From NCBI RefSeq assembly GCF_009912395.1, contig NZ_WNDO01000013.1:94331-158330 (forward strand): 64,000 nucleotides of DNA. Reading direction: 5' to 3'. The notes below the pieces were generated by a model. It did no database searches. It was given only the letters and a program-made list of their open reading frames with translations, and was not told the DNA's origin. A program made the position numbers and the translations under genes. Origin of the DNA: Luteibacter sp. GTDB lineage: Bacteria > Pseudomonadota > Gammaproteobacteria > Xanthomonadales > Rhodanobacteraceae. Below are positions 44,357 through 56,086 of this stretch, one piece after another (the stretch's first letter is position 1; the number at the start of each line of letters is the position of its first letter).

Positions 44357-45070
44357 ATGGCAGCACGGGCAGCGATCGGCAGGAACCTGCATGCGCGGGT
44401 GATCGATGAAATCGGCGAATCCATCGTCGGCGGGGTGTTCCACGCCGGGGATGCGCTACCTGCCGAAGCGCAGCTGGCCGTGCAGATGGAGGTCAGTCGA
44501 ACCGTCCTGCGCGAAGCGCTCAAGGTGCTTGCCTCCAAAGGCCTCATCGAGACCCGGCAGAAGACCGGCATGCGCGTACGCGATCCGCGCTTCTGGAACC
44601 ATCTCGACGCCGACGTGCTGGCCTGGCGCTGTGCGTCGATGCCTACCGACGATTTCGTCGAGAAACTGGTGGAGATGCGCGGCATCATCGAGCCCGCTGC
44701 CGCGATGGCCGCGGCGCGTCGTCGTGACGCCGATCAGCTCGCGGCCATCGGCCATGCCCTCGATGCCATGGAGCAGGCGGCGGACCTGGACGCCTGGGCG
44801 CAGGCCGATCTGCGTTTCCACGAATCGATTCTTGCGGCGACGAACAACGAGCTGCTTAGCTCGTTGTTCTCCGTGATCGAGACCGCCCTGGGCACCTATT
44901 TCGTCATGTCGGCGCAGTCGGCTAAGAATTTTCGGTATTCCTTGCCGTACCACCGCGATGTCTACGAGGCCATCCGGCGCCGCCGCCCCAATGAGGCGGC
45001 AGCGGCCATGCAAGCGATGATCGTGGACTCGCGGGGTAACCTGCGGCGTGGTCGCCGCAGGTCAACCTGA
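44357..45070 (+). CDS. GntR/FadR-type transcriptional regulator (FCD domain)
   Basis: 237 residues. The winged helix is LPAEAQLAVQMEVSRTVLRE with KVLASKGLIETRQKTGMRV; the C-terminal all-helical FCD domain has EMRGIIEPAAAMAAARR and DLRFHESILAATNNELLSSL, including the Asp/His metal-site residues of the family. Such proteins usually respond to sugar acids or organic acids. It lies between a DMT transporter and the convergent ybdD-cstA pair, with one base between its stop and ybdD. Target genes are not evident. Confidence 0.9.
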   Translation: MAARAAIGRNLHARVIDEIGESIVGGVFHAGDALPAEAQLAVQMEVSRTVLREALKVLASKGLIETRQKTGMRVRDPRFWNHLDADVLAWRCASMPTDDFVEKLVEMRGIIEPAAAMAAARRRDADQLAAIGHALDAMEQAADLDAWAQADLRFHESILAATNNELLSSLFSVIETALGTYFVMSAQSAKNFRYSLPYHRDVYEAIRRRRPNEAAAAMQAMIVDSRGNLRRGRRRST

Positions 45071-45071
45071 G

Positions 45072-45266
45072 TCAGCAGCAGCGTCCGCCCGTGCCCCGGT
45101 AGCGGGCTTCCTGTCGTTCCCGGAAGAATTCACCGTAGCTGGGCACGGGGCGCTCGGGGTGATGGGCGCGCAGGTGCCGTACGTAGGCGTCGTAGTCCGG
45201 CATGCCGCAGCAGAGGCGGGCGGTCTGCACCGCCCAACGCCATAGTGCTCGTGGGTACTTCAGCAT
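45072..45266 (-). CDS. ybdD: YbdD/YjiX family protein (DUF466)
   Basis: 64 residues, cysteine-containing, with the typical family sequence MPDYDAYVRHLRAHHPERP. These small proteins are encoded directly after cstA-type transporters and have been implicated in the activity of the transporter. Here the gap to the upstream transporter gene is 10 bases on the same strand, supporting a functional pair. Confidence 0.92.
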   Translation of the reverse strand: MLKYPRALWRWAVQTARLCCGMPDYDAYVRHLRAHHPERPVPSYGEFFRERQEARYRGTGGRCC

Positions 45267-45276
45267 GGCGACCTCC

Positions 45277-47352
45277 TTACGGTGTGACGCTGGACAGCGC
45301 CACGAACGGTTCTTCGTGGGCGGTGACGCGATTGTCCTTCCACGCGCGGTCGATGACCCTTAGCGAGAAGAACAGCATCGTCAGCACCAGCAGCATGAAG
45401 GCGGCGGTAAGCGCCATGTCCACGCGGTTATTGGTGACGATACGCTGCATTTCCTCCGCCGTCTTGGCCGGAGCCAGCAGCTTGCCTTCCGCGATGGCGG
45501 TCGCGTACTTGTTCGCGGCGGCGGTGAAGCTGATCTTCGCGTCGAACAGTTTCTGCCAGCCAGCCGTGAGGGTGCAGATCACCAGCCACGCGGCCGGCAC
45601 CGCCGGCACGAGGACATAACGCTCGCGCTTCAGCTTCACGATGACCACCGTGGCAAGCAGCAGGGCGATGGCGGCCAGCATCTGGTTGGCGATGCCGAAC
45701 AGCGGCCACAGCGTGTTGATGCCGCCCAGCGGATCGACGGCGCCCTGGTAGAGGAAGTAGCCCCACAGGCCCACGCAGATCACGGTGGCAATGATGTTGC
45801 TCAGCCAGGAATCGGTGCGCTTCAGCGGCGCCCAGGCCATGCCGGCCAGTTCCTGGATCATGAAGCGGCCGACGCGGGTGCCCGCGTCCACGGTGGTGAG
45901 GATGAACAGGGCTTCGAACAGGATGGCGTAGTGATACCAGATGGCCATCATGCCTTCGCCGGGCAGGATGCCGTGGAGCAACTGGGCCATGCCCACCGCC
46001 AGCGTCGGCGCACCGCCGGCACGACCGAGGATGCTGCCTTCGCCGATGTTCTTCGCCGTTTCCGCCAGTTCGCTGGGCGTGACCAGGAAACCCCAGTCGC
46101 TGATGGTGCGCGCGGCCTGCTCCACGGTGGTGCCGACGATGGCGCCCGGGGAGTTCATGGCGAAATACACGCCCGGGTGCAGCGACGCCGCGGCGATCAA
46201 CGCCATGATCGCGACGAAGGCCTCCATCAGCATGCCGCCATAGCCCACCATGGTGGCTTCGCGCTCATTGGCCAGCAGCTTGGGCGTGGTACCCGAGGCG
46301 ATGATCGAATGCCATCCAGATACCGCGCCACAGGCGATGGTGATGAACAGGAAGGGGAACAGGTTGCCCTGGAACACGGGCCCGGAGCCATCGATGAACT
46401 GGGTGAACGACGGCATGCGCAGCGACGGGGCGGCCAGCAGGATCGCAAGGGCCAGCAGGGCGATGGTGCCGATCTTGAGGAAGGTGGACAGGTAGTCGCG
46501 CGGGGCGAGCAGCAGCCACACCGGCAACACCGAGGCGAAGAAGCCGTAGCCGATCAGCAGCCAGGCCAGCGCCTTCGCGTCGAAGTCGAAGAACGCGGCC
46601 AGGGCGGGCGTATCGTTCACCGTCTTGCCGTACCAGATCGAAGCGAGCAGCAGGATCAGACCGATGATCGAGACTTCGAGGATGCGTCCCGGACGGATGT
46701 AGCGCAGGTAAAGGCCCATCAGCAGGGCGATGGGAATCGTCGCCGCCACCGTGAACGTGCCCCAGGGGCTGTGCGTCAGCGACTTGACTACGACCAGCGC
46801 CAGCACCGCCAGCACGATCATCATCAGCACCAGCACGCCCACCATCGCGATCACACCGGGCACCTCGCCCAGTTCCTCGCGCAGCATGTGGCCGAGCGAG
46901 CGGCCGTCGCGACGCAGGGACAGGCCGAGGATCATGAAATCCTGCACGGCGCCGGCGAACACCACGCCGACGAGGATCCACAGCGTGCCGGGGACATAAC
47001 CCATCTGCGCCGCCAGCACGGGACCGACCAGCGGGCCGGCGCCGGCAATCGCAGCGAAATGATGACCGAACACTACCCATTTGTCGGTCGGCACATAGTC
47101 CAGGCCATCGTTGCGGAGCACCGATGGCGTGGCCCGCGAGGGATCCAGTAACAGCACATGGCGGGCGATGAAGCGGCCGTAGAACCGGTAGCCGATGAGA
47201 AACACGGCGATCGACGCCGTGACCAGCCAGATGGCGTTGATGGGCTCGCCGCGGCGCAGGGCCACGACGCCGAGGCACCACGCGCCGACGATGGCGATGG
47301 CAGTCCACAGGATCTTCCCCGCGGGACTGGGTTTGGGTACGGCGCTATGCAT
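45277..47352 (-). CDS. cstA: Carbon starvation protein CstA (pyruvate/peptide transporter family)
   Basis: 691 residues with many transmembrane segments. Family motifs: [53 protein letters not shown] and [21 protein letters not shown]. coli homologues CstA and BtsT import peptides or pyruvate during carbon limitation. The ATG at 47352 has GGGGAG nine bases upstream; the frame is open further to 47661 but without homology. Pairs with ybdD downstream. Confidence 0.95.
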   Translation of the reverse strand: MHSAVPKPSPAGKILWTAIAIVGAWCLGVVALRRGEPINAIWLVTASIAVFLIGYRFYGRFIARHVLLLDPSRATPSVLRNDGLDYVPTDKWVVFGHHFAAIAGAGPLVGPVLAAQMGYVPGTLWILVGVVFAGAVQDFMILGLSLRRDGRSLGHMLREELGEVPGVIAMVGVLVLMMIVLAVLALVVVKSLTHSPWGTFTVAATIPIALLMGLYLRYIRPGRILEVSIIGLILLLASIWYGKTVNDTPALAAFFDFDAKALAWLLIGYGFFASVLPVWLLLAPRDYLSTFLKIGTIALLALAILLAAPSLRMPSFTQFIDGSGPVFQGNLFPFLFITIACGAVSGWHSIIASGTTPKLLANEREATMVGYGGMLMEAFVAIMALIAAASLHPGVYFAMNSPGAIVGTTVEQAARTISDWGFLVTPSELAETAKNIGEGSILGRAGGAPTLAVGMAQLLHGILPGEGMMAIWYHYAILFEALFILTTVDAGTRVGRFMIQELAGMAWAPLKRTDSWLSNIIATVICVGLWGYFLYQGAVDPLGGINTLWPLFGIANQMLAAIALLLATVVIVKLKRERYVLVPAVPAAWLVICTLTAGWQKLFDAKISFTAAANKYATAIAEGKLLAPAKTAEEMQRIVTNNRVDMALTAAFMLLVLTMLFFSLRVIDRAWKDNRVTAHEEPFVALSSVTP

Positions 47353-47539
47353 GTCGGGAGCTCCCCTTGCGAATGGGACAAGGGTCGTCCGCGCCGGGGC
47401 AGGGGTCAATGTCTGGCGGGGATTTCGCGTATTAGCCATTGGTCGAATGGCCGGAGGCCGGGGATATCGGGCGGGAGGCTTGAGCCGGAGGCCTTCCGGC
47501 GCCATGCTCGACATATTCCCCTGTTCCCCAGGTGCCACG

Positions 47540-48076
47540 ATGATTCGCGAAATCCTGAAAATGGGCGACGAGCGCCTCCTACGCGTCGCGCCGCCGGTGC
47601 CCGACGCCATGATCGGCTCGGCGGAACTCGACGCCCTCATCGTCGACATGTTCGACACCATGCACCACGCCGGCGGGGTGGGCCTCGCGGCGCCCCAGAT
47701 CGGTGTCGACCTGCAATTGGTGATCTTCGGTTTCGACAGCAGCGAGCGCTATCCGGACGCGCCGCCGGTGCCGCAGACGATCCTGCTCAATCCAGTGATC
47801 ACGCCGTTGTCGCAGGACATGGAGGAGGGCTGGGAGGGCTGCCTGTCGGTGCCAGGCCTGCGCGGTGCGGTGAATCGCTATTCGCTCATCCGCTATCAGG
47901 GCGTGGACCCGAAGGGCCAACCGATCGACCGCACGGCCGAAGGCTTCCACGCGCGCGTCGTGCAGCACGAATGCGACCACCTGATCGGCCGACTGTATCC
48001 TTCGCGTATCACCGACTTTACAAAGTTCGGCTTTACCGAGGTGCTTTTCCCGGGCATGGAGATTGGCGACGACTGA
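47540..48076 (+). CDS. def: Peptide deformylase
   Basis: 178 residues. Removes the N-formyl group from nascent proteins; metal enzyme. All three motifs are present: [10 protein letters not shown] (residues 46-55), EGCLSVPG, and HECDHLIG supplying the two His and the catalytic Glu. Sequence near [15 protein letters not shown] [10 protein letters not shown] fits a type I-related secondary deformylase. It is not next to fmt, so a second copy may exist elsewhere. ATG at 47540; longer frames upstream overlap the divergent cstA leader. Confidence 0.95.
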   Translation: MIREILKMGDERLLRVAPPVPDAMIGSAELDALIVDMFDTMHHAGGVGLAAPQIGVDLQLVIFGFDSSERYPDAPPVPQTILLNPVITPLSQDMEEGWEGCLSVPGLRGAVNRYSLIRYQGVDPKGQPIDRTAEGFHARVVQHECDHLIGRLYPSRITDFTKFGFTEVLFPGMEIGDD

Positions 48077-48081
48077 GGCAA

Positions 48082-48120
48082 ATCGCGCGCAAGCGCGCTC
48101 CTACAGCGTAGGAGCGCGCT
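48082..48120. repeat. REP-like pair, outward-facing
   Basis: A reversed element (ATCGCGCGCAAGCGCGCTCC, 48082-48104) is followed three bases later by a truncated forward element GTAGGAGCGCGCT (48108-48120), between def and the convergent HTH gene. Confidence 0.8.
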
Positions 48121-48123
48121 GCT

Positions 48124-48507
48124 TCATTCGGCTTCGGCCAGGGCCTCGACGATCACCAGCAAGGCCTTGCGGCGTTCCTTGGACAGGCGGCTCACCAGCC
48201 CGACCAGGCGAAGCTGTTCGCGCGAATCGGCGCGGTAGAGGGCAGGGCTCTCGCGGACGCCCGTGGCGCCATTGGGTGCGCCGCGGCCGGTGGCGAGCCA
48301 CTCGAAATTGACGCCGAATCGCACCGCCATGTCGATCTGGCGTTCCAGTTCGGGCAGGCCCAGGTCACTGAGCCATTTTCGTGCGGTTTCCCTACTGACA
48401 TCGAAAAGATCGGCCAATTGGGTGATTCGGCCGCGGCCTTTCTTCACGCCCGCCATGTCCAGCGCGACATGCAGACGTTGGGAAAAACCTCGGTTGGTAG
48501 CTGGCAT
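48124..48507 (-). CDS. Helix-turn-helix transcriptional regulator (Cro/CI-like)
   Basis: 127 residues. The N-terminal helix-turn-helix lies in ITQLADLFDVSRETARKWLS. A short middle part (FGVNFEWLATGRG) is typical of phage-type repressors that lack the peptidase, and the C-terminal helix (LSKERRKALLVIVEALAEAE) is like those in small HTH regulators. GGAG lies six bases before the ATG at 48507. No phage genes surround it; its target is unknown and it may be autoregulatory. Confidence 0.85.
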   Translation of the reverse strand: MPATNRGFSQRLHVALDMAGVKKGRGRITQLADLFDVSRETARKWLSDLGLPELERQIDMAVRFGVNFEWLATGRGAPNGATGVRESPALYRADSREQLRLVGLVSRLSKERRKALLVIVEALAEAE

Positions 48508-48630
48508 GACAACTCCGGTGGAACGCGTTGGCGCCTGAAGACCCGGTATTGTTGGATACCCCGGAGTGGCAGCGTAAGCCTTCTGCAGTTGCCAATGCGT
48601 GCAATTTGCGACTGCTTTTGGTTTCGCCGC

Positions 48631-49443
48631 TCAGTGGCGGAACGAGTTGACCAATTTTCTCATTTCATCGGCTGCGCGATGTGCTGCATCGCCGAAGTCC
48701 TTGCCCGAGCTCGCGTAAATGATGGCGCGGGACGAGGAAATCATGAGGCCGGTGCCGTCCGGCGTCTTGCCGTGTTGCATCACGGCGGCCACATCGCCGC
48801 CCTGGGCGCCGATACCTGGCACGAGCAGCGGCATGTCGCCTACGACGGATCGCACCTTACCGAGCTCTTCCGGCCAGGTAGCGCCCGTGACCAGGGCGCA
48901 GTTGCCGTTTCCGTTCCACTCCCGGGCGACGGTCTCGGCCACGCGTACGTAGAGCGGCTGGCCGCCGCAGTCGAGGGCCTGGAAGTCGGCGCCACCGGGG
49001 TTGGACGTGCGGCAGAGCAGGATGACGCCCTTGTCGGCGCGCTCGAGGAAAGGTTCGATCGAGTCTCGACCCAGGTACGGGTTGAGCGTGACGGCGTCGG
49101 CGTTGTAGCGCTCGAAGGCTTCGGCCGCGTAGTGCTTCGCGGTGGAGCCGATGTCGCCGCGCTTGGCGTCGAGGATGACCGGGATGCCCGGGTGACGGTC
49201 GTGGATATGGGCGATCACGCGCTCGAGGGCCCTTTCGGCACGCTGCGCGGCGAAATGGGCGATCTGCGGCTTGAACGCGCAGGCGAGACCGGCCGTGGCG
49301 TCGACGATGTCGCGGCAGAAGGTGTAGATGCCTTCTTCGCCGGACAATCCGGCCGGCAGGCGACCCGGCTCGGGATCGAGGCCTACGCAGAGGAGGGAGT
49401 CGTTGCGACGCCAGGCGTCCTTCAGGGCGGTCATGAAGTTCAT
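48631..49443 (-). CDS. pyrF: Orotidine 5'-phosphate decarboxylase (type 2)
   Basis: 270 residues. Last step of UMP synthesis. Catalytic DxKxxD is in [17 protein letters not shown]; substrate-binding SNPGGADFQ and [10 protein letters not shown] are characteristic of the long type 2 group that includes actinobacterial and xanthomonad enzymes. GAGG lies upstream of the ATG at 49443. Separated from ettA by a REP pair. Confidence 0.93.
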   Translation of the reverse strand: MNFMTALKDAWRRNDSLLCVGLDPEPGRLPAGLSGEEGIYTFCRDIVDATAGLACAFKPQIAHFAAQRAERALERVIAHIHDRHPGIPVILDAKRGDIGSTAKHYAAEAFERYNADAVTLNPYLGRDSIEPFLERADKGVILLCRTSNPGGADFQALDCGGQPLYVRVAETVAREWNGNGNCALVTGATWPEELGKVRSVVGDMPLLVPGIGAQGGDVAAVMQHGKTPDGTGLMISSSRAIIYASSGKDFGDAAHRAADEMRKLVNSFRH

Positions 49444-49471
49444 CGGATGGCCTCGCTTGGGAAATGCGTGT

Positions 49472-49562
49472 GTAGGAGCGCGCTTGCGCGCGATGGGCGG
49501 GGCCTGATGGGAGGCCCCGCTTCGTCGCTTCGTTGGCTTATCGCGCGCAAGCGCGCTCCTAC
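49472..49562. repeat. Inverted pair of REP-like palindromes with inner hairpin
   Basis: Forward and reverse GTAGGAGCGCGC elements flank a perfect GCGGGGCCT/AGGCCCCGC stem. The whole can fold into one branched hairpin between ettA and pyrF, both of which read leftward; it could attenuate read-through from ettA into pyrF. Confidence 0.85.
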
Positions 49563-49582
49563 AGTGTTGTGTCTGACCTAGG

Positions 49583-51241
<1,659 letters not shown>

Positions 51242-51511
51242 GGACGCTCCGTCAGGAAAGCCGTGCCCAGGGACAGGGGGATTCCCGTCGGGCAAACCCC
51301 GATTATAGCGGGCTTGCCGGGCAGTTGCCGGGTGGCCACGGTTGGCCGCCGGCCGGGCCATGGCGGTCCAACGGCTGCCGCTACCGGGCCGGGCTCCCGA
51401 GCGATTCCCTTGCGAATCAGGTGCCTGCGCAAAGGACCGGACCAGTGGCCGCAAATCCCCACGGGCGTTACACTTTCGGTCTTAACTCCCCACCCGCACC
51501 ACGAGGTCGAA

Positions 51512-52768
51512 ATGTTCCCGAAGGATGCAACGATCGCAGGCTATGACGACGAGCTCGCCAAGGCCATCGCCGACGAATCCCGCCGTCAGGAGGATCACGT
51601 CGAGCTGATCGCCTCGGAGAACTACGCCAGCCCGCGCGTGATGGAGGCCCAGGGTTCCTCGCTCACCAACAAGTACGCCGAAGGCTATCCCGGCAAGCGT
51701 TACTACGGTGGTTGCGAATATGTCGACGTCGCCGAGAAGCTGGCCATCGACCGCCTGAAGCAGCTCTTCGGCGCCGACTACGCCAACGTGCAGCCGCATT
51801 CGGGTTCGCAGGCCAACCAGGCCGTCTACTTCGCGCTGCTCCAGCCGGGCGACACCATCCTGGGCATGAGCCTGGCCCACGGCGGCCACCTTACCCACGG
51901 CGCCAAGGTCAACCTGTCGGGCAAAATCTTCAACGCGGTGCAGTACGGCATCGACCCGGAAACTGGCTTGGTCAACTACGACGAGGTCGAGAAGCTCGCC
52001 GTCGAGCACAAGCCGAAGATGATCGTCGCCGGTTTCTCCGCCTACTCGCAGATCCTCGACTGGGCGCGCTTCCGCGCCATCGCCGATAAGGTCGGCGCCT
52101 ACCTGTTCGTCGACATGGCCCATATCGCCGGCCTCGTCGCCGCAGGCGTCTATCCGAGCCCGCTGCCGCACGCCCATGTCGTCACCTCGACCACCCACAA
52201 GACCCTACGCGGTCCGCGCGGCGGCATCATCGTGGCCAAGGGCCTCGGCGAAGAGATCGAAAAGAAGCTCCAGTCCGTGGTGTTCCCGGGCATCCAGGGC
52301 GGCCCCCTGATGCACGTCATCGCCGCCAAGGCGGTGGCCTTCAAGGAAGCCCTGGAGCCGGCGTTCACCGAGTACCAGAAGCAGGTCGTGGCCAACGCCA
52401 AGGCCATGGCGAAGACGCTCATCGCTCGCGGCTACAAGGTCGTGTCCGGCGGCACCGAGAACCACCTGATGCTGGTCGACCTGATCGGTCGCGACGTCAC
52501 CGGCAAGGATGCGGAAGCCGCTCTGGGCAAGGCCCACATCACGGTCAACAAGAACGCCGTGCCCAACGACCCGCGCTCGCCCTTCGTTACCTCGGGTCTG
52601 CGCGTCGGCACACCGGCGATCACCACCCGCGGCTACAAGGAAGCCGACACGGTGGAGCTGGCCAACTGGATCTGCGACGTGCTCGACGCGCCGGCCGACG
52701 AAGCGGTGCTCGCTTCGGTCCGCGAGAAGGTCACGGCGCAGTGCAAGAAGTTCCCGGTCTACGGCTGA
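51512..52768 (+). CDS. glyA: Serine hydroxymethyltransferase
   Basis: 418 residues. PLP enzyme interconverting serine and glycine with tetrahydrofolate. The PLP lysine is Lys230 in [32 protein letters not shown] and the [18 protein letters not shown] region are hallmark stretches. The ATG at 51512 follows GAGG; earlier in-frame ATGs lie in the ettA leader. nrdR begins three bases after the stop, so the two are co-transcribed, a common arrangement in gammaproteobacteria. Confidence 0.97.
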   Translation: MFPKDATIAGYDDELAKAIADESRRQEDHVELIASENYASPRVMEAQGSSLTNKYAEGYPGKRYYGGCEYVDVAEKLAIDRLKQLFGADYANVQPHSGSQANQAVYFALLQPGDTILGMSLAHGGHLTHGAKVNLSGKIFNAVQYGIDPETGLVNYDEVEKLAVEHKPKMIVAGFSAYSQILDWARFRAIADKVGAYLFVDMAHIAGLVAAGVYPSPLPHAHVVTSTTHKTLRGPRGGIIVAKGLGEEIEKKLQSVVFPGIQGGPLMHVIAAKAVAFKEALEPAFTEYQKQVVANAKAMAKTLIARGYKVVSGGTENHLMLVDLIGRDVTGKDAEAALGKAHITVNKNAVPNDPRSPFVTSGLRVGTPAITTRGYKEADTVELANWICDVLDAPADEAVLASVREKVTAQCKKFPVYG

Positions 52769-52771
52769 TCG

Positions 52772-53287
52772 ATGCACTGTCCGTTCTGCCAGCATGAAGA
52801 CACCCGCGTCATCGATTCCCGTCTGACCGAAGACGGTGGCACGGTGCGCCGGCGACGCGAGTGTCCGCAATGCGGCGAACGCTTCAACACCTTCGAAACC
52901 GCCGAGTTGAAGCTCCCGGCGATCGTCAAGTCAGGCGATCGTCGCGAGCCGTTCGACGAGCACAAGCTCAGGGTGAGTTTCGAGCGTGCGTTGCAGAAGC
53001 GCCCGGTGGCGAGCGACGCGGTCGATGCCGCCATGCGTGCCGTCACGAACGACCTGCGCCGCTGCGGCGAGCGCGAAGTGCCGTCGCGGCAGGTGGGCGA
53101 GCTGGTGATGCGCGAACTCAAGGCGCTCGATCAGGTGGCCTACGTGCGCTTCGCCTCGGTGTATCGCCGCTTCGAGGATGTCCACGCGTTCCGCGAGGAA
53201 ATCGAGAAGCTGGAGCGCGACCTGCCCAAGATCGAAGGCCTGCAGCTCCCGCTGCTGGACGTGGGCAAGTGCGGCCGCAAGAGCTGA
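52772..53287 (+). CDS. nrdR: Transcriptional repressor NrdR
   Basis: 171 residues. Zinc ribbon with Cys3, Cys6, Cys31 and Cys34 ([15 protein letters not shown]), followed by an ATP-cone ([17 protein letters not shown]). Represses ribonucleotide reductase genes when dATP is bound. Standard length is about 150 residues; the extra C-terminus is minor. Commonly followed by rib genes, as here, although a REP pair separates it from ribD. Confidence 0.96.
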   Translation: MHCPFCQHEDTRVIDSRLTEDGGTVRRRRECPQCGERFNTFETAELKLPAIVKSGDRREPFDEHKLRVSFERALQKRPVASDAVDAAMRAVTNDLRRCGEREVPSRQVGELVMRELKALDQVAYVRFASVYRRFEDVHAFREEIEKLERDLPKIEGLQLPLLDVGKCGRKS

Positions 53288-53294
53288 TATCTCC

Positions 53295-53384
53295 GTAGGA
53301 GCGCGCTTGCGCGCGATGCCGGTTCGCGATATCGCCCGGTTCTGCCTCACCGCCAGCCCCCATCGCGCGCAAGCGCGCTCCTAC
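53295..53384. repeat. Inverted pair of REP-like palindromes
   Basis: GTAGGAGCGCGCTTGCGCGC forward at 53295 and its reverse complement ending at 53384, with about 40 bases between, in the nrdR-ribD gap. Confidence 0.85.
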
Positions 53385-53435
53385 AGGTCTCCCTTAGGGG
53401 GAGGAGGAGTGGCGGGCGATCTGCGAGAATGGGGC

Positions 53436-54542
53436 ATGTCCAAGCCCTTCTTCCCCGCCCTCGACCACGTCCATATGGCGCATGCCTTGCGTCTCGCGGA
53501 GCGTGGACTCCACACCACCCAGCCCAACCCGCGCGTCGGCTGCGTCATCGCGCGTGGCGAGACCGTGCTGGGTACCGGCTGGCATCCGCAGGCCGGCCAG
53601 CCGCATGCGGAGGTGTTCGCGCTGCGCGAGGCGGGTGAGTCCGCCCGTGGCGCCACCGCCTACGTCACGCTGGAGCCTTGCGCGCATCATGGCCGCACGC
53701 CGCCTTGCGCCGACGCGCTGGTCGCCGCGGGCGTGGGGCGCGTGGTCATCGCGCATGAGGATCCCTTCGACCAAGTCGCCGGCAAGGGCATCGAGAAGCT
53801 CCGCGCCGCCGGTATCGGCGTGCAGTTGGGCCTGATGCGCGACAAGGCCCACGAACTGAACATCGGGTTCTTCAGTCGCATCCAGCGCGGACGCCCCTGG
53901 GTGCGGGTAAAGCTGGCCATGAGTCTCGACGGCCGTACCGGCCTGGCGGATGGATCGTCCAAGTGGATCACCGGCGAGGCAGCACGTGCCGACGTGCAGC
54001 GCTGGCGCGCCCGTGCGTCCGCGATCCTCTCGGCTAGCGGCACCGTGCTCGCCGACGATCCCCGTCTCACCGTGCGCTTGCCCGAGGGCGAGGCCTTCGT
54101 TCCGCCGCTGCGGGCGATCCTCGATACGTCGCTGCGTACGCCGGCGGGCGCCACCGTGCTCGACGCGCAGGCACCGACGGTGCTGTTCCACGCCCCGGAT
54201 GCCGAGGTTCCCGCGCACCTGCGCGACGTGCGCCGCGTTGAGATCCGCCGCGACGAGGGCGGCCTCGACCTGCGGGCGGCGCTGCACTGGCTCGCACTGA
54301 ACGACGTCAACGAAGTCCATGTCGAAGCCGGTCCCGTGCTCTGCGGCGCTTTGCTGGCGCAGGGCCTGGCCGATGAGCTGCTGGTCTATGTGGCACCCAT
54401 CCTGCTCGGCAACACGGCGCGCCCGATGCTGCACCTGCCGCCGCTGGACGACATGGCCTCGCGCTGGAAACTGGAAACCGTGGACCGCCGCCAGGTCGGC
54501 GACGACATGCGCCTGCTGATGCGTCCCACACTCCATGCCTGA
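53436..54542 (+). CDS. ribD: Bifunctional riboflavin deaminase/reductase
   Basis: 368 residues. The N-terminal cytidine-deaminase-like domain has the zinc motif GQPHAEVFAL and EPCAHHGRTPPC; the C-terminal reductase has VRVKLAMSLDGRT and a GPVLCGALL nucleotide loop. Catalyses two consecutive steps after GTP cyclohydrolase II. I used the ATG at 53436; a GTG at 53409 directly behind GGAGGAG is an alternative giving nine more residues. It is not preceded by the FMN riboswitch, which lies downstream before ribE. Confidence 0.93.
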   Translation: MSKPFFPALDHVHMAHALRLAERGLHTTQPNPRVGCVIARGETVLGTGWHPQAGQPHAEVFALREAGESARGATAYVTLEPCAHHGRTPPCADALVAAGVGRVVIAHEDPFDQVAGKGIEKLRAAGIGVQLGLMRDKAHELNIGFFSRIQRGRPWVRVKLAMSLDGRTGLADGSSKWITGEAARADVQRWRARASAILSASGTVLADDPRLTVRLPEGEAFVPPLRAILDTSLRTPAGATVLDAQAPTVLFHAPDAEVPAHLRDVRRVEIRRDEGGLDLRAALHWLALNDVNEVHVEAGPVLCGALLAQGLADELLVYVAPILLGNTARPMLHLPPLDDMASRWKLETVDRRQVGDDMRLLMRPTLHA

Positions 54543-54557
54543 CGTATCGCCACCTAT

Positions 54558-54678
54558 CGTCATTCCCGCGAAAGCGGGAATCCAGCGCCTCGGTCCGTGG
54601 TTGTCGCGAAAGCGCCGCATCGACGTTCCGCTTCGGTCGAGCGTTCGGCGCTGTGCTTCTGCGTTCGCAGGAGCGACG
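54558..54678 (+). repeat. Divergent member of the 131-bp hairpin-ended family
   Basis: About 121 bp. Left hairpin ATTCCCGCGAAAGCGGGAAT, then CAGCGC and GTTGTCGC in the same order as in the other copies, and right hairpin CTGCG-tt-CGCAG. It lies between ribD and the Gfo/Idh gene, and the right end (AGGAGCGACGG) is just upstream of that gene's start. Confidence 0.6.
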
Positions 54679-54689
54679 GATCGTCGGCC

Positions 54690-55658
54690 ATGACGCGTAT
54701 CCGTTGGGGCATCGTAGGCTGTGGCGCGGTGACCGAGGTCAAGAGCGGCCCGGCGTTCTCGAAGATGCCCGACTCCTCGCTGGTCGCGGTGATGCGTCGG
54801 GATGGCGACAAGGCGCGTGACTATGCGTCCCGCCACGGCGTGCCGCGCTGGTACGACGATGCCGACGCGCTGATCGCCGATCCGGAGGTCGATGCCGTGT
54901 ACATCGCCACGCCGCCGTCCAGTCATCGCGAGCACGCGTTGAAGGCGATCGCGGCGGGCAAGCCCGTCTACCTCGAAAAGCCCATGGCGATGAATCATCG
55001 CGAATGCATGGATATCGTCGAGGCGGGCAGGGCGGCCAACGTGCCGGTGTTTGTCGCGTACTACCGGCGCGCATTGCCCCGTTTCACCACCATCCAGCGG
55101 CTGCTGCGCGACGGGGCGATCGGCACGCCGCGCCTGGTGAACGTGCTGCTGCATCATCCGTTCGAAGCCCGCTATCGCGATCCAGGTCACCTGCCATGGA
55201 CCGTGCGGCCGGAGATCTCCGGCGGCGGCATCTTCGTGGACATCGGTTGCCACACGCTCGATATCCTCGATTTCCTGCTGGGCCCCATCGTGGATGCGCG
55301 CGGCATGAGCAGGAATCAGATGGCCGCCTATCCGGCCGAAGACAGCGTCGCCATGGCCTTCGCCTTCGGTAGCGGTGTACTCGGCACCGGCCTGTGGAAC
55401 TTCGGCGCGGATCGACGGGAAGACCGGGTGGAGATCGTGGGCGACCGCGGTCGGCTGGTGTTCGCCACGTTTGGCGACGGGCCGATCCGGGTCGAGTCCG
55501 ATGGGCGGGTCGACGAGGTTCGTATCGCCAACCCAGAGCACATCCAGCAGCCCCTGATCGCCACGGTGGTCGACGCGCTCCTCGGGCGGGGCACATGCCC
55601 CTCGACCGGCGACACCGCTGCCCGCACGAGCTGGGTCATGGATCAGGTCCTCCCGTAG
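54690..55658 (+). CDS. Gfo/Idh/MocA family oxidoreductase
   Basis: 322 residues. N-terminal Rossmann domain with WGIVGCGAVTE (GxGxxx), then AVYIATPPSSHREHA and the catalytic-lysine motif VYLEKPMA. The C-terminal half has GGGIFVDIGCHTLDILDFLLG with the usual Asp/His pair. NAD(P)-dependent dehydrogenase acting on a sugar, inositol or biliverdin-like substrate; the actual substrate is not deducible. The TAG stop is the TAG of a REP element. Confidence 0.9.
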   Translation: MTRIRWGIVGCGAVTEVKSGPAFSKMPDSSLVAVMRRDGDKARDYASRHGVPRWYDDADALIADPEVDAVYIATPPSSHREHALKAIAAGKPVYLEKPMAMNHRECMDIVEAGRAANVPVFVAYYRRALPRFTTIQRLLRDGAIGTPRLVNVLLHHPFEARYRDPGHLPWTVRPEISGGGIFVDIGCHTLDILDFLLGPIVDARGMSRNQMAAYPAEDSVAMAFAFGSGVLGTGLWNFGADRREDRVEIVGDRGRLVFATFGDGPIRVESDGRVDEVRIANPEHIQQPLIATVVDALLGRGTCPSTGDTAARTSWVMDQVLP

Positions 55659-55733
55659 GAGCGCGCTTGCGCGCGATCCCGGGCCGGTCAACGCCTCACC
55701 GCGAGCACCCATCGCGCGCAAGCGCGCTCCTAC
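55655..55733. repeat. Inverted pair of REP-like palindromes
   Basis: Forward element from 55655 (its GTAGGAG provides the stop codon of the Gfo/Idh gene) and reverse element ending 55733. Together they form a potential terminator-like hairpin before the FMN riboswitch. Confidence 0.85.
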
Positions 55734-55812
55734 AAGACATCTTGATATTCGTTCGTGCGCCCCCATCCCGCCTGAGGCACGAGGTGGCGCCATGCTATCC
55801 TCGTGTCTTACA

Positions 55813-55955
55813 GCGTCTTCAGGGCGGGGCGAAACTCCCCACCGGCGGTAGGTCTCCTTCGGGAGGCGAGCCCGCGAGCGCTCCCGGTCCATCGGGAGGT
55901 CAGCAGATCCGGTCGAATGCCGGAGCCGACGGTTATAGTCCGGATGAAAGAAGAC
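55813..55955 (+). promoter_or_regulatory. FMN riboswitch (RFN element)
   Basis: Classic conserved blocks in order: CAGGGCGGGGCGAAACTCCC, CACCGGCGGTAGG, GCGAGCCCGCGAGCG, GTCAGCAGATCCGGT, GCCGACGGTTATAGTCCGGA and ATGAAAGAAGA. It lies about 130 bases before ribE. FMN binding should switch off the riboflavin operon that follows. Confidence 0.97.
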
Positions 55956-55980
55956 GGTGGCACGGTTTCCCTTCGCGGGG

Positions 55981-56079
55981 AGGCGTGTCGCCATGCGCCT
56001 TGGGGCGTTTTTCGCTCACCACCGCGGGAAACGTTTCATGAAAAACTACAGCTGCACCGTCGCCTCCCTGCAAGGAGGC
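55981..56079 (+). promoter_or_regulatory. FMN riboswitch expression platform: terminator-like stem and SD-sequestering hairpin
   Basis: CGCCT at 55996-56000 can pair either with AGGCG at 55981 or with GGCG before a U run (56004-56012), giving alternative stems. Further on, GCCTCC (56062-56067) pairs perfectly with GGAGGC (56074-56079), burying the ribE Shine-Dalgarno GGAGG eight bases before its ATG. This suggests control at both transcription and translation; folding was judged by eye. Confidence 0.6.
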
Positions 56080-56086
56080 CACTGAC

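Noticed and set aside
53394..55994. 866-codon minus-strand open frame
   Set aside because: Antisense to ribD and the Gfo/Idh gene and running through repeats; composition-driven.
55934..56033. Small ORF inside the riboswitch leader
   Set aside because: Any start there would be inside the RFN aptamer or its expression platform, and the frame has no ribosome binding site.
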